Source: Candidatus Parvarchaeota archaeon UBA573 (lineage in GTDB: Archaea > Nanobdellota > Nanobdellia > Parvarchaeales > Parvarchaeaceae). From it: a DNA stretch of 30,504 nt. The notes under the pieces are model-generated. The model saw only the letters and a program-made list of their open reading frames with translations, did no database searches and had not been told where the DNA came from. Shown piece by piece: positions 20,985 through 29,536 of the stretch; positions within the stretch are counted from its first letter, which is position 1, and each line of letters starts with the position of its first letter. The DNA lies in the NCBI GenBank assembly GCA_002502045.1, contig DAPE01000018.1:1-30504 (forward strand), given 5' to 3'. A program made the position numbers and the translations under genes.

Positions 20985-22055
20985 ATGAGAGCTGGGATAT
21001 TGATCTTAGGAATTTTTATTTTGTTTTTAGTCATAGGGAGTTCGCACGCTTCTTCTGTGTCTGCTTCCTTTAATACTCTAAATAAAAGTATATCAATAAA
21101 CCAATATGAATACTTCAATTTATCAGGGGATTTTCCTGTTGGAACAAATTATACAATATTCTTGAATAATACTCCTATAGTATATGGCAGTCTTCCACCA
21201 AACTATAACGGATATAAAGAAGTATATTATAATGTGACTAACATGCCATTTGGAATGTATTATCCATCAATTTATTTCTCCGCATTTAACCTTCACTTAA
21301 ATTCCAGCGTAAATATCAACATAAAACCAACACCTGATTTCACTTTTTTAGGAGATTACAAAAATACTGAAATAATAAAAAATTATTCGCTGCTCAGAAT
21401 AATTATAAGAAATAATGGTAATACCCCAATGCACATTAACTGGACCTTGCCAATCTTTAAAAATACTTCAATATCACTTACTTTCAACCAGACCTTTAAC
21501 TTAAACCCCGGTTCAAACACAACTATACCTATAAATTTATCACTGCAAAAAGGGTATCAATCTAATATCACTATCCCATTCACCGGAACCTACAAAAACT
21601 ACTCCTTCACAAAGGAATACCAAACTATTTTGATAAGGCCAGTTATAAACATGTCATTCTATGATGTGAATGTTACGCAAATAAATGCAACCCGAGAACT
21701 ATGGACATCATACATAAAAAATTACAACAATGTTCCATTAAATATAAGCTTACAATTTTCACTTGAAGTGAACGGCAGCACTTTTCAGTATACTGTGCCA
21801 TACGAATTAGCAGTAAACGCAACAGAGATAAAAGTTGAGCTACCGAAAAGCACTGTTGAAAGCGTTAAAATCTCCTATCAAAATCAAAACCTATCGGAAG
21901 TAAATCAAAACGTTTTCGTGTCTCCAAGCAAGTCTTCAAGTACCAGTATTTTATCAATAATAAATACATTAGGCTATGTTATACTCACGGCCGTGTCCAT
22001 TTTTATATTGATCCTAATACATTTGAGGCTTAACAAAAAAAGCAAGAAAAAATAA
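20985..22055 (+). CDS. Secreted, C-terminally membrane-anchored glycoprotein
   Basis: The 356-residue protein has an N-terminal signal peptide (residues 1-22, hydrophobic and ending SSHAS), about 300 external residues and a C-terminal anchor helix (about 327-347) followed by the basic tail RLNKKSKKK. The external part is rich in Asn-x-Ser/Thr sequons (well over ten) and beta strands. NGNTPMHINWTLP followed by NTTIPINLSLQKGYQSNIT resembles the immunoglobulin-like repeats of archaeal envelope proteins (COG1470-like). No catalytic motif is seen. Only one base separates it from the next gene, so they form a two-gene unit, probably an envelope complex. Family assignment is uncertain; topology is clear. 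Confidence 0.75.
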   Translation: MRAGILILGIFILFLVIGSSHASSVSASFNTLNKSISINQYEYFNLSGDFPVGTNYTIFLNNTPIVYGSLPPNYNGYKEVYYNVTNMPFGMYYPSIYFSAFNLHLNSSVNINIKPTPDFTFLGDYKNTEIIKNYSLLRIIIRNNGNTPMHINWTLPIFKNTSISLTFNQTFNLNPGSNTTIPINLSLQKGYQSNITIPFTGTYKNYSFTKEYQTILIRPVINMSFYDVNVTQINATRELWTSYIKNYNNVPLNISLQFSLEVNGSTFQYTVPYELAVNATEIKVELPKSTVESVKISYQNQNLSEVNQNVFVSPSKSSSTSILSIINTLGYVILTAVSIFILILIHLRLNKKSKKK

Positions 22056-22056
22056 G

Positions 22057-22731
22057 ATGGAATTTATAAATAAGAAGAACTGGAGATTTTTCGCATATAT
22101 AATTGCGGATATAGCTGCGCTGTTTTTAGTAAATTTCTATTATTTGACATTATCTGCCGTAGTCTTGTATGCTTTATTGATACTCCTTGTATCACTTTTG
22201 ATACTATTGACAAAAAACTTTGTAGGAAGCTTTTTCTATATAAAGGTAAGCGGAGAATTTTGGATAACAGGATTTGTATTTTCAGTTATAGCAACTTTAG
22301 TAGCATCCAGTTTTGGAGTGCCAATACCAATTCCTGTCATAAGCTATAACAAATACAGCAGAATGCATACTTTGAAGGGGATGAAGAGAGGGGAAGTAAA
22401 AATACACGAAAAATGGGAAGTAACTTTCCTATCTTCTGCTTTGCTTTTGTTTGCAGCATTTATATTTATAAGCCTATGGAATAAATTAAACCAAAATGGA
22501 TTTCTGATATCAGGGGTAGCACTTGCAATGTTTGTTGTAGTGGATTTCCTTCCTGAAAAAAGATTTAATGGCGCAAATTTGATATATCACAATTCCATTA
22601 TATATTTTATAACTCTTTTATTTTTATTAATAATAGGTATTCTAAGCGTAGTAAACTACATTTCATTTTTGATTTCCTTTATAGCCTTTATATTCTTCAT
22701 ATTTATAACATACATTACTAAGCTTTGGTAA
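22057..22731 (+). CDS. Polytopic membrane protein resembling an inactive site-2 protease (M50-like)
   Basis: The 224-residue protein has six or so membrane helices. Two features recall archaeal M50/site-2 proteases: a proline-rich re-entrant-like loop (SSFGVPIPIPVISYNKYSRMHTLKGMKRGE, about 87-116) and a late segment (DFLPEKRFNGANLIYHN) at the place of the family's (N/D)-P-x-x-DG metal motif. The HExxH zinc motif is absent and the DG aspartate is replaced (FNG), so it would not be a protease. Co-transcription with the anchored glycoprotein suggests a partner or chaperone role at the membrane. An entirely different fold remains possible. Confidence 0.55.
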   Translation: MEFINKKNWRFFAYIIADIAALFLVNFYYLTLSAVVLYALLILLVSLLILLTKNFVGSFFYIKVSGEFWITGFVFSVIATLVASSFGVPIPIPVISYNKYSRMHTLKGMKRGEVKIHEKWEVTFLSSALLLFAAFIFISLWNKLNQNGFLISGVALAMFVVVDFLPEKRFNGANLIYHNSIIYFITLLFLLIIGILSVVNYISFLISFIAFIFFIFITYITKLW

Positions 22732-22771
22732 GTTGTGCAAAAATAAATTTTTAGTAATTTCTAGGATATTT

Positions 22772-22786
22772 TATAACGGCGTTATA
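22772..22786 (+). promoter_or_regulatory. Inverted repeat next to the suf operon TATA box (candidate operator)
   Basis: TATAAC-GGC-GTTATA is a perfect inverted repeat with 6-nt arms, ending where the TATA box (22787-22794) begins and so covering the BRE. The first operon gene is a helix-turn-helix regulator, making it a natural self-binding site. Confidence 0.5.
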
Positions 22787-22794
22787 TTTATAAA
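22787..22794 (+). promoter_or_regulatory. TATA box of the suf operon
   Basis: TTTATAAA is centred 26 nt before the ATG at 22816, consistent with a leaderless first gene. Confidence 0.55.
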
Positions 22795-22815
22795 GAATTA
22801 AGACCTATCAAGTTT

Positions 22816-23178
22816 ATGTCAGAACTATTCTGTTCAAAAGTAATATCTGAGATAATTCCATCCTTTAGGGCAATAATAGCAAACAAGCTGCTTGAAAAAG
22901 GGATGACGCAAAAGGAGGTATCTAAGCTTTTAGGCATAACCCAGCCCGCAATCTCGCAGTACAAAAGCGGTTTAAGAGGGTTAGTAACGGATAACATGCT
23001 GAAAAATAAAAAGTTTATGGAATACTTAAATAATGTAACTGAAAGCGTTTACAATAATAGCTTAGATATAAATTTAAAAACATGCGAGATATGCAAAGCA
23101 ACAAGAAAGTTTGAAGTAATAAAAGAAAGCGACATAAAAAAGTTTCTTTGCCTTCTACAAATTGCAGGCTCAAATTAG
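22816..23178 (+). CDS. Xre-type HTH regulator with conserved cysteines, putative Fe-S sensor of the suf operon
   Basis: Residues 17-52 form a helix-turn-helix (LLEKGMTQKEVSKLLGITQPAISQYKSG) of the lambda-repressor/Xre type. Four cysteines flank it: Cys6 near the start, the CEIC pair (Cys89, Cys92) and Cys112. An N-terminal Cys with a C-terminal CxxC...C is typical of a small archaeal regulator family (COG2522-like), and suits a metal or Fe-S cluster. It is the first gene of the suf operon, with sufC starting one base after its stop. An inverted repeat overlaps its own promoter. I infer autoregulated control of Fe-S assembly according to cluster status; this is unproven. Confidence 0.8.
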   Translation: MSELFCSKVISEIIPSFRAIIANKLLEKGMTQKEVSKLLGITQPAISQYKSGLRGLVTDNMLKNKKFMEYLNNVTESVYNNSLDINLKTCEICKATRKFEVIKESDIKKFLCLLQIAGSN

Positions 23179-23179
23179 T

Positions 23180-23899
23180 ATGGAACAAATTGATATAAAA
23201 GGATTAGAAGTATCTGTAAATGGCAAAAAAGTATTGAATGGCGTAGATATTTCTGTTCAAAGGGGCAAGATACATGTTTTAATGGGGCCAAATGGAAGCG
23301 GAAAAAGCACCCTCGCAAATGTTATAATGGGTAATCCTAAATATATTGTAAATGCGGGATCAATAAAATTCGATAACGAGGACATACTAAAATTGAAGGT
23401 AAATGAACGCGCTAAGAAGGGGATATTCTTAGCTTTCCAAGAACCGGTAGAGATATCTGGGGTTAATACGATGAATTTCCTAGTCACAGCGCATACAAAC
23501 CTAAAGGGGAAAAACCCCGAATTAAGAAAAGAGATAATTAAGAAGATGGGTGAGTTAAACCTTTCCGAGCTATTCTTAAAAAGATCCCTTAATGAGGGAT
23601 TTTCTGGGGGAGAAAAGAAAAGATTTGAATTATTACAGGTTATGCTGCTAAATCCAAAAATAGCCATACTGGATGAAATCGACTCTGGAATGGATGTAGA
23701 TAGTGTAAGACTTCTTGGAGAAATAACAAAAAAACTGTCCAAAGATACTGGCTTTTTAATGATAACTCATAATGAAAACATCTTGGATTATATAAAACCA
23801 GATATTGTGAGCATTATGAAAGATGGGAAAATAATAAGAAGCGGAGATTACCAGCTCATAGAGCAGATAAAGAAGGAAGGGTACAAACAGCTAATTTAA
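23180..23899 (+). CDS. sufC: Fe-S cluster assembly ATPase SufC
   Basis: SufC is the ABC-type ATPase of the SUF scaffold and drives conformational change of SufB/SufD. The 239 residues hold Walker A GPNGSGKS (36-43), the signature FSGGEKKR (141-148), Walker B IAILDE (161-166) with EIDSGMD, and the switch His197 in ITHNEN. No membrane part exists. I take the ATG at 23180, one base after the regulator stop; a TTG at 23162 would add six residues and overlap the upstream gene. Next gene sufB starts one base after the stop. Confidence 0.97.
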   Translation: MEQIDIKGLEVSVNGKKVLNGVDISVQRGKIHVLMGPNGSGKSTLANVIMGNPKYIVNAGSIKFDNEDILKLKVNERAKKGIFLAFQEPVEISGVNTMNFLVTAHTNLKGKNPELRKEIIKKMGELNLSELFLKRSLNEGFSGGEKKRFELLQVMLLNPKIAILDEIDSGMDVDSVRLLGEITKKLSKDTGFLMITHNENILDYIKPDIVSIMKDGKIIRSGDYQLIEQIKKEGYKQLI

Positions 23900-23900
23900 C

Positions 23901-26375
23901 ATGGAAAAAATAGAATTTGATTACAGTAAATATGACTTCAAAAACTCTACTGCTAAGTATAAGATACTGTTTAATGAAGGCTTATCAGAAGACATTGTAA
24001 GGAAGATATCAAAACTTAAGGATGAGCCCGAGTGGATGACTGATTTTAGAACAAATGCATACAAGTTCTTTGTAAAAAGGCCAGTGCCGGAATGGGGTGC
24101 TGATCTTTCCAAAATAAACTTCGAGAATATAACTTACTTTGCAAGGGCTACAGACAAAAAAACAAATAACTGGGCAGACTTACCTGATGATATAAGAGAC
24201 ACGTATGATAAACTTGGGATACCTGAAGCCGAAAAGAAATCGCTTTCCGGCGTAGAGGTAATGTACGAAAGCGAGGTAGTTTACAATAGCATAAAAAAAG
24301 AGCTGGAAGAGCTAGGTGTAATATTCTGTGATACTGACACTGCAATCAAACAGTATCCTGAACTGGTTAAAAAATACTTTGGAAAGGTTATTTCGCCAAA
24401 TGACAACAAATTTGCAGCATTAAACTCTGCAGTATGGTCTGGAGGGAGTTTTATATACGTTCCAAAAGGAGTAAAAGTACCAATGCCACTGCAGGCTTAC
24501 TTCAGGATAAACGCTGCAAATATGGGCCAGTTTGAAAGAACATTAATAATAGCGGATGAAGGCTCCGATGTAACTTACATAGAAGGATGCCTGCCAGCTG
24601 AAGAATTAGTAAGCAACGGAGAAACATTTTCTACAATAGAAAGCATATCTAAAGGAAATGGCGTAATTTCACATAAAGGTAAAAAAAGAAAGGTTGAACA
24701 GACCTTTCAACATAAACATGTCGGAGATATGTTTACAATAATACCTCAATCTAAAGGAAATTCCTTTAGGATAACTGGTGAACACCCTGTTTTATGTATA
24801 AGAAGAGAGAGCGTGATGACAAAGAGAAAAAAACGATATAATTGGGAAAGGGAAGTTTCTACGAAGAATTTAATGAAAGCAGAACCAAAATTTATTCCTG
24901 TAAAAGAAATAAAGAAAGGAGATTTTTTGGTTTACACCGCGCCAATATTTACAAAGAACTCAAATGAATTGAATGATGACAAATTAAGATTACTTGGATT
25001 ATACCTAGCAGAAGGTTCGGTATCATTTAACAAAGCGATAAAAAGAGATGTGCTTCAATTTAGTTTTGGTAAGACAGAAAAGGAAAGAGAACTAGCCTCT
25101 GAAGTATTAAAGATAATCAAAAAGAACGGTGAAAAGGGGTCAATAACCAAAACAAGAGGAGGGTATTATACAGTGGCATCATATTCAAAGACATTCATAA
25201 ACCTGTGTCTTAAACACTGTGGCCATGGTGCTTCGACAAAGATACTTTCTAAGGAAATAATGGAATTACCTGCTAAAAAACAAATGATTTTATTAAGATA
25301 TTACTGGAAAGGAGACGGAAATATTTACATTAGAAAGAAATCTAATTCAAAAATGTTGAGAGCAGCAACAGTAAGCAGGATATTAGTTTATCAGCTACAA
25401 GAGATACTAGCAAGAAACGGCATCTTCTCCAACATAAGTATTCGTAAAGCCTCAAAGGACATTATAAACGGGAGAAAAATAAAAAGAAAAGAACAATATA
25501 TATTAGAATTTACCGAAGACAAGCATCTTGGAGAAGTAAGACGCAAGGATAATTATTTCTTTGTTCCAATAAAAAAGATAATAAAAAATAGTTTTTATGG
25601 GATGGTATACAACTTTGCCGTGGAAAAAGACAATTCCTATTTAGTAAAGGGATTTGCCGTGCATAATTGTACTGCGCCCGTTTATTCAAAGGATTCCTTA
25701 CATGCTGCTGTAGTAGAGGTTATAGCTCATAAGAATGCACATGTAAAATATATAACTGTTCAAAATTGGTCCAGTGATGTTTATAATCTAGTAACTAAAA
25801 GAGCATTTGCCTATGAGAACTCTTTCGTAGAATGGATAGATGCAAACATGGGTTCAAAAGTCACTGAAAAATATCCTTCGGTTTATTTAATGGAGCCTGG
25901 TGCTAAATCAAACGTGCTGTCAGTTGCACTTGCAAATAAAGGACAACATCAGGACACAGGAACAAAAGCAGTTCATTTAGCTCCAAATACCAGCTCTGTT
26001 ATACAATCTAAATCAATCTGCCTAAATGGCGGAAGAACTACTTATCGTGGACTAGTAAAGGTAAAAAAAGGAGCAACAGACGTAAAATCAAGCACGAGAT
26101 GTGATGCATTGATATTCGATGACTTTTCAAGGACTGACACTTATCCTTATATGGAAATAGACGAAGAAGAAAGCACAATATCACACGAAGCATCTGTAGG
26201 TAAAATAGGTGATGAACAGCTATTCTACCTTGAATCCAGAGGATTATCAGAACTTGAAGCCATAAACATGATAGTACTAGGCTTCATAGCTGAATTTGTA
26301 GAGGAACTGCCTATAGAATTCGCAGTTGAATTTAACAGATTAATAAAAATAAACATGGAAGGAGCAGTTGGCTAA
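23901..26375 (+). CDS. sufB: Fe-S cluster assembly scaffold SufB, interrupted by an intein
   Basis: SufB is the core scaffold of the SufBCD complex on which clusters form. The precursor has 824 residues; removal of the 360-residue intein leaves 464, the normal SufB length. The N-extein ends YIEG (residue 229) and the C-extein resumes at Cys590 with CTAPVYSKDSLHAAVVE, restoring the conserved YIEGCTAP. The C-terminal part has the family end HEASVGKIGDEQLFYLESRGLSELEAINMIVLGFI. The insertion is next to a conserved cysteine, so function needs splicing. It lies between sufC (1-nt gap) and sufD (6-nt gap). No SufS or SufU gene is in the window. Confidence 0.96.
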   Translation: MEKIEFDYSKYDFKNSTAKYKILFNEGLSEDIVRKISKLKDEPEWMTDFRTNAYKFFVKRPVPEWGADLSKINFENITYFARATDKKTNNWADLPDDIRDTYDKLGIPEAEKKSLSGVEVMYESEVVYNSIKKELEELGVIFCDTDTAIKQYPELVKKYFGKVISPNDNKFAALNSAVWSGGSFIYVPKGVKVPMPLQAYFRINAANMGQFERTLIIADEGSDVTYIEGCLPAEELVSNGETFSTIESISKGNGVISHKGKKRKVEQTFQHKHVGDMFTIIPQSKGNSFRITGEHPVLCIRRESVMTKRKKRYNWEREVSTKNLMKAEPKFIPVKEIKKGDFLVYTAPIFTKNSNELNDDKLRLLGLYLAEGSVSFNKAIKRDVLQFSFGKTEKERELASEVLKIIKKNGEKGSITKTRGGYYTVASYSKTFINLCLKHCGHGASTKILSKEIMELPAKKQMILLRYYWKGDGNIYIRKKSNSKMLRAATVSRILVYQLQEILARNGIFSNISIRKASKDIINGRKIKRKEQYILEFTEDKHLGEVRRKDNYFFVPIKKIIKNSFYGMVYNFAVEKDNSYLVKGFAVHNCTAPVYSKDSLHAAVVEVIAHKNAHVKYITVQNWSSDVYNLVTKRAFAYENSFVEWIDANMGSKVTEKYPSVYLMEPGAKSNVLSVALANKGQHQDTGTKAVHLAPNTSSVIQSKSICLNGGRTTYRGLVKVKKGATDVKSSTRCDALIFDDFSRTDTYPYMEIDEEESTISHEASVGKIGDEQLFYLESRGLSELEAINMIVLGFIAEFVEELPIEFAVEFNRLIKINMEGAVG
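24588..25667 (+). mobile_element. SufB intein with LAGLIDADG homing endonuclease
   Basis: The 360-residue protein intron runs from Cys230 (CLPAEELVSNGE, splicing block A) to His588-Asn589 (FAVHN), with Cys590 as the +1 nucleophile. Block B has T-x-x-H (TGEH, 292-295) in FRITGEHPVLC, and block F is VYNFAVEKDNSYLV (569-582). Between them are two dodecapeptide endonuclease motifs, LLGLYLAEGS (364-373, acidic Glu371) and LRYYWKGDGN (465-474, Asp472). Both splicing and homing residues look intact, so this is probably an active selfish element. Site and size resemble the mycobacterial SufB intein as I remember it. No frameshift or stop is seen. Confidence 0.95.
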
Positions 26376-26381
26376 TCCTTT

Positions 26382-27515
26382 ATGAAAATTGAAAGCGAAC
26401 CTAATTGGCTTTTGAAGTACAGAGAAGAGGAAGAAAAAGCTGCTAATGAATTAAAATTAGAAGATAGAAATATATTTTTAAAATACATAGAAAAAGAAAA
26501 CGAATTCTATTTTAGCGATTTGAAAGAAAAAAATGAAGAAATAAATGAATTATTTGGATATGATGAAGAGACTTTTAAAGATAAATTTAATATTAAAAAC
26601 ATAAAAGAAGTAGAAGAAAAACCAGAAGAATTAGATAAATTTAAAGATAAAGATAGAATAGAAGCTTTGATAAATTCTCACTTTAATGCTGGAGCTATAA
26701 TAACATTCAAAGACAATATAAACCTGAGCGAGCCATTCAAAATAAAGCAATTTGCAAAATCAGGTAGGGAAATAACAAAAATTATTCTTATTGTAGGAAG
26801 AAATAGCAAGCTTTACATACAGGATGAAATTGATTCGGATAAAGATGCATATTCCGGCCAAAATATATATTTAGTCATAGGAGAAGACTCGGAAGTAAAT
26901 TTCATGCTTTTAGACAAATCGAAGGGAAGAAGTGTTACAAATGTGAATTTATTAACAAAAGGAAAGATTAACTTTGTCTCTTTATTTACAAATAACCAAA
27001 TAAACAGGAATAGGCTTTGGATAAAGATGCTTGAGCATTCCGAAGTGAATATTCAGCAAGGTATAATCGGAAACGGCCAAAGCTATTTCGATATTGAAAG
27101 CGAGATAATCCATTTTGAAAAAAACACTAGCAGCAACCTTAGTTATAAAGCCCTGCTAGACAACAGTGCAAAGGCAGTGTACAAAGGAGTAATAAGACAA
27201 GAAAAACGCGCTGTAAATTCATATGCGTACTTATCAGAACACTCACTTATACTGAACAAAGATGCAAAGAGCATTTCTGTACCGAGCCTAGAGATAGAAA
27301 CTAATGAATTAAAGGCATACCACTCTGCATCTTCCCAACCGTTAGATAAAGAGATGCTATTCTACGCAATGTCCAGAGGCCTTGATAAAGAACTTGCAGT
27401 CAAGATGATAGCTAGTGGATTTATAGAATCTGTGTTTAAAAAAACAGAGAAAAAAGAGTTTATAGATTCTTTAAATAACCTAATAGAGAATAAAATGGAC
27501 TATCTAAAAAGTTAA
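26382..27515 (+). CDS. sufD: Fe-S cluster assembly protein SufD
   Basis: SufD is the SufB paralogue in the SufBCD scaffold. The 377-residue protein has a helical, charged N-terminal region (1-90, rich in Glu/Lys), a beta-helix core (about 105-290) and the family C-terminus YHSASSQPLDKEMLFYAMSRGLDKELAVKMIASGFIESVF. His in AYHSASS sits at the place of the conserved SufD histidine. It has no intein. It starts 6 nt after sufB and ends the operon; a short T-run follows the stop. The divergent N-terminus made SufB versus SufD worth checking: low identity and gene order support SufD. Confidence 0.92.
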   Translation: MKIESEPNWLLKYREEEEKAANELKLEDRNIFLKYIEKENEFYFSDLKEKNEEINELFGYDEETFKDKFNIKNIKEVEEKPEELDKFKDKDRIEALINSHFNAGAIITFKDNINLSEPFKIKQFAKSGREITKIILIVGRNSKLYIQDEIDSDKDAYSGQNIYLVIGEDSEVNFMLLDKSKGRSVTNVNLLTKGKINFVSLFTNNQINRNRLWIKMLEHSEVNIQQGIIGNGQSYFDIESEIIHFEKNTSSNLSYKALLDNSAKAVYKGVIRQEKRAVNSYAYLSEHSLILNKDAKSISVPSLEIETNELKAYHSASSQPLDKEMLFYAMSRGLDKELAVKMIASGFIESVFKKTEKKEFIDSLNNLIENKMDYLKS

Positions 27516-27545
27516 GTATTTTTACTATAAGCCACTAAAAATTGA

Positions 27546-28199
27546 ATGGCAATAATATTTGATTTAGACGGTACTTTAATTGACAGTCTAAAAACTCACT
27601 CAGAATTAATAAAAAAAGCGACTGACAAGATTACCGGAAAAGACACTCTTTCCATGAACTTTATTGAAAACAATATACGATTTCCTTCTAAAAAGATGCT
27701 TGGATTAGCATCTAAAAAGTATAAACTAAAGCTAACTGGCAAAGAAATGGGAGAGATAATAAAACTAAAGGATGAAATGTTTACAGAGAGATATATAAAA
27801 AGAATAAAATTTTATCCTGACGCATTAAAACTCCTTAAATTTATAAAAAATAAGAAAATTAGCTTTTGCATAGCAACTTCTATGAATGACGAAGAACTTT
27901 CAAAGATAGATCCGTATATTAAAATAAAATCACTAGCAAAGGTAGTTAACTCACCTGCATTAAAATATGAAAAACCAAATCCCTACATAATAAATAAAGC
28001 GATAAAAATACTTAAAACAAGTAAGAAAAACGCATTTTATGTAGGGGATGCAGAAACAGATTATAAAGCTAGCTTGAATGCTAGAGTAAAATTTATCGGA
28101 GTAAACAATCCAAAATTAAAAAGCTTGGGATATATGTACTTTAAGGATATAGAATCATTGCTTTTATTTATTAAGAAAAACTACTTTGATTTCTTGTGA
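27546..28199 (+). CDS. HAD-superfamily phosphatase (phosphoglycolate phosphatase-like)
   Basis: This 217-residue cytoplasmic hydrolase has all HAD motifs: I, FDLDGT with nucleophile Asp6 and Asp8; II, Thr111-Ser112 in FCIATSMND; III, Lys143 in KYEKPNP; IV, GDAETD with Asp168 and Asp172. A helical cap at about 15-85 makes it subtype I, as in phosphoglycolate phosphatase and beta-phosphoglucomutase. The substrate cannot be told. It starts 30 nt after sufD and may ride on the suf transcript, but a T-run between suggests a separate unit. Its 3' end overlaps the convergent primase gene by 19 nt. Confidence 0.88.
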   Translation: MAIIFDLDGTLIDSLKTHSELIKKATDKITGKDTLSMNFIENNIRFPSKKMLGLASKKYKLKLTGKEMGEIIKLKDEMFTERYIKRIKFYPDALKLLKFIKNKKISFCIATSMNDEELSKIDPYIKIKSLAKVVNSPALKYEKPNPYIINKAIKILKTSKKNAFYVGDAETDYKASLNARVKFIGVNNPKLKSLGYMYFKDIESLLLFIKKNYFDFL

Positions 28200-29455
28200 T
28201 TCTTAGCATTCACTCTTATGTAATAAGACAGAGGATTCTTTATTAGTTTGCAAGTTTGATCCGGAAAACATACATTAAAAAACTTATAATAGCCTTTGGA
28301 ATCACAATTAGGAGGAGGATAGGATTTACTGGAAAAGGCATATTCAACCTGTTGCAAAATAAGATTTTGTTTCAGAGGAGGCTTATTTTTGTTATTCCAT
28401 TCTAAAAGGAAACTTGTTATTTCTTCCTTTGTTCTTCCTATGCTTCTTAAGAAATTTACAAGTATGAATATACTTCTTTTCCTTCCGTCTGATAAACCGT
28501 TTAGTATTAGTTTTATGCAAGGAGGAAGCTTGTCCATATTTAGAGGAAGAGAAACTGGAACAAAAGATTTTGTCTCTGCTACTTCGGTAGTCTTTTTGTC
28601 CTCTGACTCAAAAGCGTCATATGCTCTTATAAAAAGCGAAGATGCTTCGTTCTTAGTTGGAGAAAGATCGAAGAAATCTAAACTAGTATCAACATTATCT
28701 GGGTTTGCTTGCTCAAGACTAAATTCATCTACTTTATTTTTATTTATTGGAACTGAAGCAAACCACTTTTTTTCATTAAGAGAATATTGCATCCTAAACA
28801 TGTGTCTCTCGGAGATAAGAACTGTGTCTATGTCGATTATAGAATAAGGATCAAATTTACCGTCAGAATAAAATTTATCTTTTTCTAAATTTAATTCCTT
28901 GGATACCCTATCTATGCCATAGTTCTTTACTTCACTTTCTAATTTATTTCTAAGCTCATTTTTAAGAAATATCGATATAACCATTGGAGCATCTGGAAAT
29001 AATCTTTTTGTGCTAACACCGTTTATAGATTCTGGAAATGTTTCATATGGAACTAAAATATGAAAACCGCTCCCACCACTAAATTTTACCGATGTGCTTC
29101 TAACCCCTTCACTAGTTATTTTATCAACTATCATTTTAGTAAATATCTTTGAAATATCTAGAATTTTACAATCTACATCTATAATAAGATCCCAACCCTT
29201 TCGCATGTCATTTAATTGATCTTTAGGAAGCTCTTTATCAAGTAAAAGAGGATTAATCCACCGTTCTTCACTAACATGAAAACTTGTAGCTCCTGTTTTT
29301 ATTAATGTCTCTATATCACTAGGGTATTGAAAAAGCATTGGTCTCTTACCAAATTTATCATAATACCTGGCAGCACATTCTCTGTCTTTAACATTTAATA
29401 ACTTATTTATTATGTTATCATTCATGTAATATTTCAGTATGTCTGAGGGTTTCAT
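28181..29455 (-). CDS. priS: Single-chain eukaryotic-type DNA primase: PriS catalytic domain fused to PriL-like Fe-S domain
   Basis: The 424-residue protein makes primers for replication. The N-terminal PriS domain (about 1-245) has the catalytic Asp93-x-Asp95 in WDLIIDVDCK, the SGGSGFH nucleotide motif (126-132, His132) and IDIDTVLISERHMFR (207-221), matching the third acidic and Arg/His motif. The C-terminal part (about 300-415) has four cysteines (313 in PPCIK, 384 in PPNCD, 396 in FNVC, 402 in QTCK) in the order of the [4Fe-4S] domain of PriL. Separate PriS and PriL are usual in archaea; single-chain forms are known from Nanoarchaeum. A Ser/Glu/Lys linker (about 265-300) joins the domains. 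Confidence 0.85.
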   Translation of the reverse strand: MKPSDILKYYMNDNIINKLLNVKDRECAARYYDKFGKRPMLFQYPSDIETLIKTGATSFHVSEERWINPLLLDKELPKDQLNDMRKGWDLIIDVDCKILDISKIFTKMIVDKITSEGVRSTSVKFSGGSGFHILVPYETFPESINGVSTKRLFPDAPMVISIFLKNELRNKLESEVKNYGIDRVSKELNLEKDKFYSDGKFDPYSIIDIDTVLISERHMFRMQYSLNEKKWFASVPINKNKVDEFSLEQANPDNVDTSLDFFDLSPTKNEASSLFIRAYDAFESEDKKTTEVAETKSFVPVSLPLNMDKLPPCIKLILNGLSDGRKRSIFILVNFLRSIGRTKEEITSFLLEWNNKNKPPLKQNLILQQVEYAFSSKSYPPPNCDSKGYYKFFNVCFPDQTCKLIKNPLSYYIRVNAKNHKKSK

Positions 29456-29536
29456 ATTAGTAATTACACTAAGGGTATTATTATAATTATGGTCTAGTAT
29501 TATTCTAACACAAATTAAATAAAAATATTAAGATAA

